64,000 bases of DNA, taken from Muricauda sp. MAR_2010_75 (GTDB taxonomy: Bacteria; Bacteroidota; Bacteroidia; Flavobacteriales; Flavobacteriaceae). Location: assembly GCF_000745185.1 (NCBI RefSeq), contig NZ_JQNJ01000001.1:2317501-2381500 (forward strand), in the 5' to 3' direction. Shown here piece by piece: positions 9,563 to 18,553 of the stretch; positions within the stretch are counted from its first letter, which is position 1, and every line of letters begins with the position of its first letter. The notes under the pieces are model-generated. The model was not told where the DNA came from and did not search any database. It saw only the letters and a program-made list of their open reading frames with translations. The position numbers were made by a program, and so were the translations under genes.

Positions 9563-10293
9563 TGGAGCTACAGGCAATCATAGTTGAGGATGAGGCGAAT
9601 AGCCGCGAGATCCTTCGGAATTATCTCGCCAAATACTGTGAAAACATAAAGTTGTTGGGTGAAGCGGCCCATATTGAAGAAGGAATTACCCTGATTCAAA
9701 AGCACCAACCCGATGTGGTTTTTTTGGATGTGGAAATGCCCTTTGGCAATGCATTCGACCTGTTGGACAAGATTCCGGACCGCAGCTTTGAGGCCATTTT
9801 TGTCACAGCCTACAACCAATATGCCATGGATGCCCTTAATCATCATGCCGCCTATTATTTAATGAAACCCATTAACATTGATGAATTGGTGAAGGCGGTG
9901 GAATATGTAAGGGTAATTAAGGAAAAAGAGAATGCCTTGGAAGGGCAGGTGCTGAAAATTACTTCGATGAAGGCGGAGGGAAAGATTACCTTACCACAAC
10001 AAGATGGATTTCAGGTTTTGGAAGTGGGCGATATCTTTTTCTGTAAAGCCGACGATAATTATACCGAAATCTATCTGGAGCACAAGAAGATTGTGGTGAG
10101 CAAGACCCTTAAGTATTTTGAAGAGGCCCTCCAGCAGTATGCTTTTGCCAGAATCCATAAATCCTATTTGGTAAATGTGGCCGAAGTGGTCAAGTACAAA
10201 AAAGGGAAAGGGGGCAGTGTAATCCTTTCCAATGGCAAGGAGCTGTCTGTTTCTGCTTCCAAAAAGGCTGAACTTTTATCGTATTTTCAATAA
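9562..10293 (+). CDS. LytTR family DNA-binding response regulator
   Basis: A 243-residue regulator with an N-terminal receiver domain (about residues 3-118; acidic pocket VEDE, phospho-acceptor Asp56 in VFLDVEMP, switch Lys in LMKPI) and a C-terminal LytTR DNA-binding domain (about 145-240, with HKSYLVN and LSNGKELSVS). LytTR regulators usually bind pairs of short direct repeats about two helical turns apart. It is the output partner of the upstream kinase. Its targets are unknown. A weak candidate site with 21-base spacing lies at 11801-11830, before the giant adhesin gene. Confidence 0.93.
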   Translation: MELQAIIVEDEANSREILRNYLAKYCENIKLLGEAAHIEEGITLIQKHQPDVVFLDVEMPFGNAFDLLDKIPDRSFEAIFVTAYNQYAMDALNHHAAYYLMKPINIDELVKAVEYVRVIKEKENALEGQVLKITSMKAEGKITLPQQDGFQVLEVGDIFFCKADDNYTEIYLEHKKIVVSKTLKYFEEALQQYAFARIHKSYLVNVAEVVKYKKGKGGSVILSNGKELSVSASKKAELLSYFQ

Positions 10294-10301
10294 AAAATCA
10301 A

Positions 10302-10817
10302 ATGATACTCAAACCCGTCAGGGGGAAATCCCCAGAAATAGGAAAAGACTGTTTTATAGCTGAAAACGCTACCATTGTGGGCGAAGTAACCATGGGCGAC
10401 CAATGCAGTGTATGGTTCAATGCCGTGATCCGTGGCGATGTACATTACATAAAAATGGGAAACAAGGTCAATGTGCAGGATGGTGCCGTAATCCATTGTA
10501 CCTATCAAAAATCACCCACCAACATTGGCAATAACGTTTCCATAGGCCACAACGCCATTGTGCACGGCTGTACCCTCAAGGACAATGTTCTGGTGGGCAT
10601 GGGCAGTATTATTATGGACGATTGTGTGGTGGAGAGCAATTCCATCATCGCGGCCGGAGCGGTGGTGACCAAAGGCACCCATGTGGAGACGGGCAGCATT
10701 TATGCGGGCATGCCCGCCAAAAAAATCAAGGATATCAGTCCAGAATTGAGCTCGGGGGAGATAGATCGTATTGCCAATAATTATGTGACCTATTCCAGTT
10801 GGTTCAAAGAAGACTAA
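10302..10817 (+). CDS. Gamma-class carbonic anhydrase family protein
   Basis: A 171-residue hexapeptide-repeat protein folding as a left-handed beta helix, as in YrdA/PaaY/Cam. Three histidines at the spacing expected for the zinc site are visible: His65 (VIHC), His83 (IGHNA) and His88 (IVHGC). Arg and Asp of the RGDVHYI block are also conserved. The protein could catalyse CO2/bicarbonate interconversion, but many relatives have low or no measured activity. It lies eight bases after the response regulator, so it may be read from the same transcript; a functional link is not obvious. Confidence 0.9.
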   Translation: MILKPVRGKSPEIGKDCFIAENATIVGEVTMGDQCSVWFNAVIRGDVHYIKMGNKVNVQDGAVIHCTYQKSPTNIGNNVSIGHNAIVHGCTLKDNVLVGMGSIIMDDCVVESNSIIAAGAVVTKGTHVETGSIYAGMPAKKIKDISPELSSGEIDRIANNYVTYSSWFKED

Positions 10818-10898
10818 GAATCCAATAATCCAAGTAGTCCAAACAACTAAAAGTCTAAAATATCCCTATTTTTACGCCACTCAAAAAACTCGACTACT

Positions 10899-11783
10899 AT
10901 GAACGCATATATTTTTCCAGGACAAGGTGCACAATTTGTGGGTATGGGATTAGATCTCTATGAAAATCACTCCCAAGCGCAAGAACTCTTCGAGCAGGCC
11001 AACGAAATTTTAGGATTTTCCATTACGGATACCATGTTTGAGGGCACTCCCGAAGATTTAAAACAGACCAAAGTGACCCAGCCTGCCATTTTTCTGCATT
11101 CTGTGGTTCTAAGCAAGGTTTTGGGCGACAGTTTTAAGTCCGATATGGTCGCAGGACATTCCTTGGGGGAATTTTCCGCCTTGGTGGCCAACGGTACCCT
11201 AAACTTTGAAGATGGCCTAAAATTGGTTTCCCAACGTGCTCTGGCCATGCAAAAAGCATGCGAAATAAAACCCAGCACCATGGCAGCTGTTTTGGGATTG
11301 GACGATGCCGTTGTGGAGAAAATCTGTGAAGAGGTGGAAGGCATTGTGGTTCCGGCCAATTACAACTGTCCCGGTCAATTGGTGATTTCGGGGGAAGTGG
11401 ATGCCGTGAACATCGCCTGTGAAAAATTAAAGGAAGCCGGGGCAAGAAGAGCCTTGTTGCTCCCTGTGGGAGGGGCTTTTCATTCCCCTTTAATGGAACC
11501 CGCCCGTGAAGAACTGGCCGCGGCCATTGAGGCTACCCAATTTAGTGAGCCCAGCTGTCCCATTTATCAAAATGTGACCACCACTGCCGTTTCCAATGCG
11601 GATGAAATCAAAAAGAATCTGATTCTGCAATTAACAGCTCCCGTTAAATGGACGCAAAGTGTGCAACAGATGGTAAAAGACGGTGCCAAATCCTTTGTGG
11701 AAGTAGGCCCGGGCAAAGTGTTGCAAGGCTTGGTAAAAAAAATCAATCCAAATTCTGAAACCAGTTCTGCAGAAGTTTCCTAG
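10899..11783 (+). CDS. fabD: Malonyl-CoA:ACP transacylase
   Basis: A 294-residue cytoplasmic enzyme that moves malonyl groups from CoA to acyl carrier protein for fatty acid elongation. The N-terminal signature is FPGQGAQFVGMG. The nucleophile Ser88 lies in GHSLGE, and the catalytic His is in the later GGAFHSPLM block. Length and motif order are typical. The gene has its own 81-base upstream gap and is not next to other fab genes. Confidence 0.97.
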   Translation: MNAYIFPGQGAQFVGMGLDLYENHSQAQELFEQANEILGFSITDTMFEGTPEDLKQTKVTQPAIFLHSVVLSKVLGDSFKSDMVAGHSLGEFSALVANGTLNFEDGLKLVSQRALAMQKACEIKPSTMAAVLGLDDAVVEKICEEVEGIVVPANYNCPGQLVISGEVDAVNIACEKLKEAGARRALLLPVGGAFHSPLMEPAREELAAAIEATQFSEPSCPIYQNVTTTAVSNADEIKKNLILQLTAPVKWTQSVQQMVKDGAKSFVEVGPGKVLQGLVKKINPNSETSSAEVS

Positions 11784-11800
11784 ATACGTGTAGCCGTTTA

Positions 11801-11830
11801 TCCGATTAAACACAGATTTGAACCGATTGG
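11801..11830 (+). promoter_or_regulatory. Possible LytTR-type direct repeat before the adhesin operon
   Basis: TCCGATTAA (11801-11809) and ACCGATTGG (11822-11830) share CCGATT exactly 21 bases apart, two helical turns. This is the arrangement used by LytTR regulators, and one is encoded about 1.5 kb upstream. The shared core is only six bases, so chance is a real alternative. Confidence 0.25.
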
Positions 11831-11966
11831 GTATGGGGGTTAAATGCGTTTTTTGTAATATTGAGATTCCCAATCAACCAACCTAAAGTGGCATTTACGA
11901 ACGAAACTGAAACGCATTGATCAGGTAATGGTAACCTCCCATCAAAAAACCTCAACACAATCTATT

Positions 11967-14900
11967 ATGGGCTTTGGAAAAGGAATGCTCCTTTTTGTAG
12001 CTTTTGTGCTATTTGGTGTTGCAACTAGTTTTGGGCAAGATCCTATCAGCATCAACGACGTGACCCAAGTTGAGGGGAACGCTGGCACGAGCAACTTTGT
12101 CTTCACCGTCAGTGTTGACGGTGGGGGCAACGCCGCCTCGCAGATAGACTTCGATGTTGACACCTCAAATGGCACTGCCATCGCGGGCACGGACTACGTG
12201 GCCATATCCGGTGGTAGCGGCACGATCACCGCTGGCACTGCGAGCACTACGGTCACGGTTGTGGTGAACGGTGACACCGATGTTGAGGGCGACGAGGACT
12301 TCACGGTCGTTCTGAGCAACCCGACCAACGCGACGATAACCGACGACACTGGGCTGGGCACGATCACCAACGACGATACGGATGCGATCAGCATCAGCGA
12401 CGTGACCCAAGTTGAGGGGAACGCTGGCACGAGCAACTTTGTCTTCACCGTCAGTGTTGACGGTGGGGGCAACGCCGCCTCGCAGATAGACTTCGATGTT
12501 GACACCTCAAATGGCACGGCCACGGCGGGCACGGACTACGTGGCCATATCCGGCGGCAGCGGGACGATCACCGCTGGCACTTCGAGCACTACGGTCACAG
12601 TGGTTGTTAACGGGGACACCGACGTTGAGGGCGACGAGGACTTCACGGTGGTGCTGAGCAACTACGGAAACATAAACGATGGCACTGGACTGGGCACGAT
12701 CACCAACGACGATACGGATGCGATCAGCATCAGCGACGTGACCCAGGTCGAGGGGAACGCTGGCACGAGCAACTTTGTCTTCACCGTCAGTGTTGACGGT
12801 GGGGGCAACGCCGCCTCGCAGATAGACTTCGATGTTGACACCTCAAATGGCACTGCCATCGCGGGCACGGACTACGTGGCCATATCCGGTGGTAGCGGCA
12901 CGATCACCGCTGGCACTGCGAGCACTACGGTCACGGTTGTGGTGAACGGTGACACCGATGTTGAGGGCGACGAGGACTTCACGGTCGTTCTGAGCAACCC
13001 GACCAACGCGACGATAACCGACGACACTGGGCTGGGCACGATCACCAACGACGATACGGATGCGATCAGCATCAGCGACGTGACCCAAGTTGAGGGGAAC
13101 GCTGGCACGAGCAACTTTGTCTTCACCGTCAGTGTTGACGGTGGGGGCAACGCCGCCTCGCAGATAGACTTCGATGTTGACACCTCAAATGGCACGGCCA
13201 CGGCGGGCACGGACTACGTGGCCATATCCGGCGGCAGCGGGACGATCACCGCTGGCACTTCGAGCACTACGGTCACAGTGGTTGTTAACGGGGACACCGA
13301 CGTTGAGGGCGACGAGGACTTCACGGTGGTGCTGAGCAACTACGGAAACATAAACGATGGCACTGGACTGGGCACGATCACCAACGACGATACGGATGCG
13401 ATCAGCATCAGCGACGTGACCCAGGTCGAGGGGAACGCTGGCACGAGCAACTTCATCTTCACGGTGAGCGTTGACGGCGGCGGTAACGCAGCCTCACAGA
13501 TAGACTTCGACGTTGACACCTCCGATGGCACGGCCACGGCGGGCACGGACTACGTGGCCATATCCGGCGGCAGCGGGACGATCACCGCTGGCACTTCGAG
13601 CACTACGGTCACAGTGGTTGTTAACGGGGACACCGACGTTGAGGGCGACGAGGACTTCACGGTGGTGCTGAGCAACTACGGAAACATAAACGATGGCACT
13701 GGACTGGGCACGATCACCAACGACGATACGGATGCGATCAGCATCAGCGACGTGACCCAGGTCGAGGGGAATGCTGGCACGAGCAACTTCATCTTCACGG
13801 TGAGCGTTGACGGCGGCGGTAACGCAGCCTCACAGATAGACTTCGACGTTGACACCTCCGATGGCACGGCCACGGCGGGCACGGACTACGTGGCCATATC
13901 CGGCGGCAGCGGGACGATCACCGCTGGCACTTCGAGCACTACGGTCACAGTGGTTGTTAACGGGGACACCGACGTTGAGGGCGACGAGGACTTCACGGTG
14001 GTGCTGAGCAACTACGGAAACATAAACGATGGCACTGGACTGGGCACGATCACCAACGACGATACGGATGCGATCAGCATCAGCGACGTGACCCAGGTCG
14101 AGGGGAACGCTGGCACGAGCAACTTCATCTTCACGGTGAGCGTTGACGGCGGCGGTAACGCAGCCTCACAGATAGACTTCGACGTTGACACCTCCGATGG
14201 CACGGCCACGGCGGGCACGGACTACGTGGCCATATCCGGCGGCAGCGGGACGATCACCGCTGGCACTTCGAGCACTACGGTCACAGTGGTTGTTAACGGG
14301 GACACCGACGTTGAGGGCGACGAGGACTTCACGGTGGTGCTGAGCAACTACGGAAACATAAACGATGGCACTGGACTGGGCACGATCACCAACGACGACG
14401 GTGCGGTTGCTACCATTACAGCCAATGATGCGGCTGCGGCGGAGAGCCCGGTCAATACAGGTCAGTTTACGGTCAACTTAGGCGCCGTCAATAGCACAGG
14501 CTCATCAATTACAGTAGGATACACAGTTACAGGAGATGCGACCCCAGGTAGTGATTACAATACACTTTCAGGAAGTGTCAGCATACCTGACGGGCAGCAG
14601 TCGGAAACAATTTTGGTGACTCCCATTGACGATGGGCTTACAGAACTAGATGAGACAGTGATTGTAACCCTTGATTCAGGTACAGGCTATTCAGTGGGTA
14701 CACCCGATAATGCCACGGTGACCATTTCCAGTGAAGATGACGAGCAACCATCTGGGTATACCGTAACCATTAATGATGACCCTATTGATTCTGATAATCA
14801 AGATAATGTGAGTTTCTCATTCTCAGGAGCCCCCACCTTTTTAACTTCCTTCGATTACACGTTTACCAGTGATGGCGATGGAAATGTAGCCGAAGTAACC

Positions 14901-17555
14901 GGGAGTGGGGCAGTGTTGACTTCAAATCGAACAGTAAATAATATTGATTTAAGCAGCTTGCCCGATGGTTTGATTACACTTACAGTCACCGTATCAAATA
15001 TTTTAGGAACCGAAGGCCCTGAAACCACGGATACCGCTATAAAACTTACTACACTTCCTTCGGGATATTCAGTAAACATTGATCAAGATCCCATAGACCA
15101 AACCAATGAGGAAGATGTAAGCTTTACCTTTAGCAATGCAGAAGTAGATGCTTTTTACTACTATTCCTTTACCAGTAGTGGAGGTGGTAGCCCGGTTACA
15201 GGGAATGGAACGGTACAGACGCCCACAGACCAAATTGACAATATAGATATAAGCGGATTGTCCAATGGCACCATTACACTTACGGTGTATTTGGAGAATG
15301 TCAATGGTGATGGTCCCGATGTAACGGATACCGTAGCAAAAGAAACCTGCTTTGCAGGCAGTACTGCACCTGTGGGTAATAGTACACCCACCGCTTTTTG
15401 TGATGTGGTCAGCCAAGATTTAAATGCCTATACCTCAAGTGTGGCACCTTCTGGGGCCATGTTGCGCTGGAGTACCAATAGTGATACTTCTGTAACAGGA
15501 GATTTCTTGGGCGGAAGTACCGCCACTGCGCCGGGAACGTACTATGGATTCTTTTATGATTCAGTCAACAATTGTGCAAGTCCAACCTTGGAAATCACAT
15601 TAACGCTAAATACAACTCCAGATCCCGGAACGGCTACCAATGTTTCAAGATGTAGCAACTCGGGTGATGGCGTTAGCATATTGCTTTTGGATAATACATT
15701 AACAGGAGCCGATCCTGGAACTTGGGCGCTGACATCATCACCAGGAGGTGCGTCCGTTATCATTAATGGTGATAATAGCGTCGATTTTGATGGGCAACCC
15801 GAAGGTGCTTACGTTTTTACCTATACCACCACAGGGGCCACAGCACCGTGTACTGACCAGAGTGTGGATTTAACGGTTACGGTGGAAGATTGCTCCCTAC
15901 CTTGCGATGCAGGAGATTCAGCTCCGGCCTTGGATACCAGTCAACCTACGGTTTTCTGTGACGAGGTTATGGCAGATTTAAACGATTATGTGACCAATAC
16001 AGCACCTGCCGGAAGTGTTTTGACTTGGAGTACCGACCCAGACCCTTTACAAACTGATGGGCATCGTAGCAGTATGGTCAATAATCCTGCGTCCTATTTT
16101 GGTTTCTTTTATGACGAGGTAAATGGTTGTGCCAGTCCGGTACTAACGGTTACCTTGGAACTTTTCCCAACACCCACCATTACCAATACGGAAGGGGACG
16201 AACGTTGCGGGGAAGGCTCATTGACCTTGTCGGCGACGGCTAGCAATGGGGTTTTAAATTGGTATGCCGCCCCCACAGGAGGAACCGCATTGGCAACTGG
16301 AAATACGTTTATCACACCTTCCATCGCAACCACAACCTCCTATTATGTGGAGGCTTCGGCCAGCGGTTGTGCATCGGAACGGGTGGAAGTGGTTGCTACC
16401 ATAAACGATACGCCTTCCGCAGGAACTGCTACTGATACTGAAGCCTGTAATATGGTGGGCAATGGAGGCCCCAATAGTATAGATTTGGACGGTACCTTGA
16501 CCGGTGCGGATGCCGGGACTTGGGCCATTATTACCGACCCTTCAGGAGGTACATTGACCATTGGTGGCGATAATACGGTTGATTTTGATGGTCTGCCTGT
16601 AGGGGACTATGTATTTGAATATACCACAACGGGAGCCGTAGCGCCTTGTACCAATGATACCGAACAAGTGACCATAACCGTTAGTGCTTGTAACGTGGAT
16701 ACTGATGGGGATGGGCTTACCGATGCCGAAGAAAATACTCTGGGAACCAACATTAACAATCCCGATACGGATGGCGATGGATTGACCGATGGCGAGGAAG
16801 TATTGGTGGTTGACGACCCCAGCACAACAGCGGTTCCGGAAAATGCCACTGATCCCTTGGATGCCTGTGATCCATTCCTAACACCAGATTGTAACCCCAT
16901 GGATATTGATTTGGCCATCACAAAACAGGTAAATGAAGATGAACCGCTTTTGGGCGAGCAGATTACGTTTACCATCACTTTGGAAAATGTGGACATGACA
17001 AGGGTCTTGGACATTGTGGTAACTGATATGTTGGATGATGCCTTTGAATTTGTTTCGAGCGATGCTTCCTTGGGAACGTATGATCAAACTACCGGTGAAT
17101 GGTCCATTCCTGAATTGGTAGCAACAACAGAATTAGTAACATTGAGAATCACGGTGAATGTCAATACGGCTGGATCAGTTCAGAACACAGCAACAATTAC
17201 ATCTTCTTTTCCAGCAGATGGAGTTGCCTCAAACAATACAGCCTCAGTTTCTGTTCAAGTAAATCGAAGTGAATGTGAAGACCCGGGAACCATTTGCAAT
17301 ATATTTTCACCTAACGGTGATGGCAAGAATGACAGATTGATATTGGTGGGTCATGAACAATTTTCAAGCAATACTTTTGAGGTTTTTGATCGCTACGGAA
17401 ACAGTGTCTTCCAAATGGATGGTTATGATAGTTCATGGGACGGAACAGGAAAGAATGGCGATTTGCCCAAAGGAACCTATTTCTATATTCTGGACCTCAA
17501 TGGCGATGGTACGGAAGTAGTGAAAGGTTGGATTCAAATTGTAAGGAACAACTAA
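11967..17555 (+). CDS. Giant Calx-beta repeat surface protein with type B T9SS sorting domain
   Basis: About 1862 residues, predicted to be secreted and surface-attached. The signal peptide ends TSFGQ. I prefer the ATG at 11967 to the one at 11928, because it directly precedes the hydrophobic core. Seven Calx-beta repeats of 112 or 114 residues follow (12045-14400), each beginning ISISDVTQVEGNAG and ending GTITNDD. An eighth, diverged Calx-beta domain follows, then Ig-like segments, two related cysteine-containing modules (each with FCD and GFFYD), thrombospondin type 3-like calcium repeats (DTDGDGLTD twice), a DUF11 domain (LAITKQVNEDEP) and a C-terminal type B sorting domain (FSPNGDGKNDRL through KGTYFYILDLNGDG). 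Calx-beta and type 3 repeats bind calcium in related proteins, so a calcium-stiffened adhesin is likely. It is followed after one base by PorP/SprF and OmpA genes. The repeat region is far richer in G+C than its surroundings. Confidence 0.9.
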   Translation: MGFGKGMLLFVAFVLFGVATSFGQDPISINDVTQVEGNAGTSNFVFTVSVDGGGNAASQIDFDVDTSNGTAIAGTDYVAISGGSGTITAGTASTTVTVVVNGDTDVEGDEDFTVVLSNPTNATITDDTGLGTITNDDTDAISISDVTQVEGNAGTSNFVFTVSVDGGGNAASQIDFDVDTSNGTATAGTDYVAISGGSGTITAGTSSTTVTVVVNGDTDVEGDEDFTVVLSNYGNINDGTGLGTITNDDTDAISISDVTQVEGNAGTSNFVFTVSVDGGGNAASQIDFDVDTSNGTAIAGTDYVAISGGSGTITAGTASTTVTVVVNGDTDVEGDEDFTVVLSNPTNATITDDTGLGTITNDDTDAISISDVTQVEGNAGTSNFVFTVSVDGGGNAASQIDFDVDTSNGTATAGTDYVAISGGSGTITAGTSSTTVTVVVNGDTDVEGDEDFTVVLSNYGNINDGTGLGTITNDDTDAISISDVTQVEGNAGTSNFIFTVSVDGGGNAASQIDFDVDTSDGTATAGTDYVAISGGSGTITAGTSSTTVTVVVNGDTDVEGDEDFTVVLSNYGNINDGTGLGTITNDDTDAISISDVTQVEGNAGTSNFIFTVSVDGGGNAASQIDFDVDTSDGTATAGTDYVAISGGSGTITAGTSSTTVTVVVNGDTDVEGDEDFTVVLSNYGNINDGTGLGTITNDDTDAISISDVTQVEGNAGTSNFIFTVSVDGGGNAASQIDFDVDTSDGTATAGTDYVAISGGSGTITAGTSSTTVTVVVNGDTDVEGDEDFTVVLSNYGNINDGTGLGTITNDDGAVATITANDAAAAESPVNTGQFTVNLGAVNSTGSSITVGYTVTGDATPGSDYNTLSGSVSIPDGQQSETILVTPIDDGLTELDETVIVTLDSGTGYSVGTPDNATVTISSEDDEQPSGYTVTINDDPIDSDNQDNVSFSFSGAPTFLTSFDYTFTSDGDGNVAEVTGSGAVLTSNRTVNNIDLSSLPDGLITLTVTVSNILGTEGPETTDTAIKLTTLPSGYSVNIDQDPIDQTNEEDVSFTFSNAEVDAFYYYSFTSSGGGSPVTGNGTVQTPTDQIDNIDISGLSNGTITLTVYLENVNGDGPDVTDTVAKETCFAGSTAPVGNSTPTAFCDVVSQDLNAYTSSVAPSGAMLRWSTNSDTSVTGDFLGGSTATAPGTYYGFFYDSVNNCASPTLEITLTLNTTPDPGTATNVSRCSNSGDGVSILLLDNTLTGADPGTWALTSSPGGASVIINGDNSVDFDGQPEGAYVFTYTTTGATAPCTDQSVDLTVTVEDCSLPCDAGDSAPALDTSQPTVFCDEVMADLNDYVTNTAPAGSVLTWSTDPDPLQTDGHRSSMVNNPASYFGFFYDEVNGCASPVLTVTLELFPTPTITNTEGDERCGEGSLTLSATASNGVLNWYAAPTGGTALATGNTFITPSIATTTSYYVEASASGCASERVEVVATINDTPSAGTATDTEACNMVGNGGPNSIDLDGTLTGADAGTWAIITDPSGGTLTIGGDNTVDFDGLPVGDYVFEYTTTGAVAPCTNDTEQVTITVSACNVDTDGDGLTDAEENTLGTNINNPDTDGDGLTDGEEVLVVDDPSTTAVPENATDPLDACDPFLTPDCNPMDIDLAITKQVNEDEPLLGEQITFTITLENVDMTRVLDIVVTDMLDDAFEFVSSDASLGTYDQTTGEWSIPELVATTELVTLRITVNVNTAGSVQNTATITSSFPADGVASNNTASVSVQVNRSECEDPGTICNIFSPNGDGKNDRLILVGHEQFSSNTFEVFDRYGNSVFQMDGYDSSWDGTGKNGDLPKGTYFYILDLNGDGTEVVKGWIQIVRNN
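12045..14400 (+). repeat. Array of seven near-identical 336/342-base Calx-beta coding repeats
   Basis: Units start at 12045, 12387, 12723, 13065, 13401, 13737 and 14073. Units 1 and 3 are 342 bases (ending NPTNATITDDT); the others are 336 (ending NYGNINDGT). Units 1+2 and 3+4 form two copies of a 678-base block that look almost identical. Units 5, 6 and 7 seem to differ only by one silent base (T at 13772 in unit 6) until the end of unit 7. All seven share long identical stretches at the DNA level, so the array was amplified or homogenised recently. Confidence 0.93.
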
Positions 17556-17556
17556 A

Positions 17557-18552
17557 ATGCCAGATAAAATAGATTTGTCCAAATACAGAATTGTTCTAGC
17601 GGTAGTCCTAATGGTCATAGGTGTTTCCCATGCCCAAAAAGAACCTCAATATACCCAGTACATGTACAACATCGGGAGTTTTAATGCGGCATATTCCGGT
17701 ACCGTGGAGAGTCCTGAAATTATCGGTCTATACAGGGCACAATGGGTAGATATAGAGGGGGCACCCACCACTATTAGAGCAGGGGCGAACATTCCTTTCA
17801 GCAATGAAAAAATGGGATTGGGAATCAATATTGTCAGTGATCAACTGGGGCCTTCCACCCAAACTTATTTTGACGTGGCCTATTCCTATCAAGTACAACT
17901 ATCGGAGGATACCAAACTGTCATTCGGGCTCAATGCCGGGGGGTCTTCGTTGAATATTGATTATTCCAAAGGTACAATCAATAACCCTTCAGACCCATCG
18001 GTTATAGGTGGAGAATACACCAACTTCTATCCAACGGTAGGGGCTGGGCTTTTTATGTACCACGAAGAAGATTGGTATTTGGGACTTTCCGTACCCAATT
18101 TTTTAACCAATGCCCTTTATAATGATGAAGTGGCCACCATTGTGGAGGACAATATGCAGTTCAATATTATTGGAGGGTACGTGTTCCAGATTTCGGACCA
18201 GACCAAGTTTAAACCTGCTTTTTTGGTAAATTACCTGCAAGGAGCCCCGGTAAATGTGAACCTATCGGCCAATTTCCAGTTTATTGATGCTTTAACCGTT
18301 GGGGCTTCCTACCGATTTGACAATGCGGTGAGTGGTCTGGCCGGTTTTCAAATATCCAATGCCATGTTTATTGGCTATTCATACGATTACAATACCAATT
18401 TATTGGGAGAATACAGCGGAGGTTCGCATGAGGCCATTTTAAAATTTTATATTGGTCGGGGTGGCTTTGGTTCTGGAGGATCCAAGTCAAAGAATAAAAA
18501 CAAAAAAACAAACAATAAAGGTAAGCAGATAGATTCCCCAAGATTTTTCTAA
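17557..18552 (+). CDS. PorP/SprF family type IX secretion membrane protein
   Basis: A 331-residue outer-membrane barrel protein. The signal peptide ends SHAQ; the mature start has the family pattern PQYTQYMYNIGSFNAAYSGT, and the middle contains GLGINIVSDQLGPSTQTYFDVAYSY-type strands. The C-terminal tail is basic and repetitive (SKSKNKNKKTNNKG). It starts one base after the adhesin stop and ends one base before the OmpA gene, so the three are one operon. In characterised cases the PorP/SprF partner is needed to export or anchor the type B substrate encoded beside it, which is the role I infer here. Confidence 0.93.
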   Translation: MPDKIDLSKYRIVLAVVLMVIGVSHAQKEPQYTQYMYNIGSFNAAYSGTVESPEIIGLYRAQWVDIEGAPTTIRAGANIPFSNEKMGLGINIVSDQLGPSTQTYFDVAYSYQVQLSEDTKLSFGLNAGGSSLNIDYSKGTINNPSDPSVIGGEYTNFYPTVGAGLFMYHEEDWYLGLSVPNFLTNALYNDEVATIVEDNMQFNIIGGYVFQISDQTKFKPAFLVNYLQGAPVNVNLSANFQFIDALTVGASYRFDNAVSGLAGFQISNAMFIGYSYDYNTNLLGEYSGGSHEAILKFYIGRGGFGSGGSKSKNKNKKTNNKGKQIDSPRFF

Positions 18553-18553
18553 C

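Noticed and set aside
11942..14218. Many long minus-strand open frames (68-112 codons) recurring with 336-base spacing
   Set aside because: They are antisense shadows of the GC-rich Calx-beta repeats. They recur only because the repeats recur and have no start context or protein features of their own.
12045..14400. Regularly spaced repeats resembling a CRISPR array
   Set aside because: Units are 336-342 bases, continuous and in frame with the adhesin; there are no short direct repeats with unique spacers and no cas genes.
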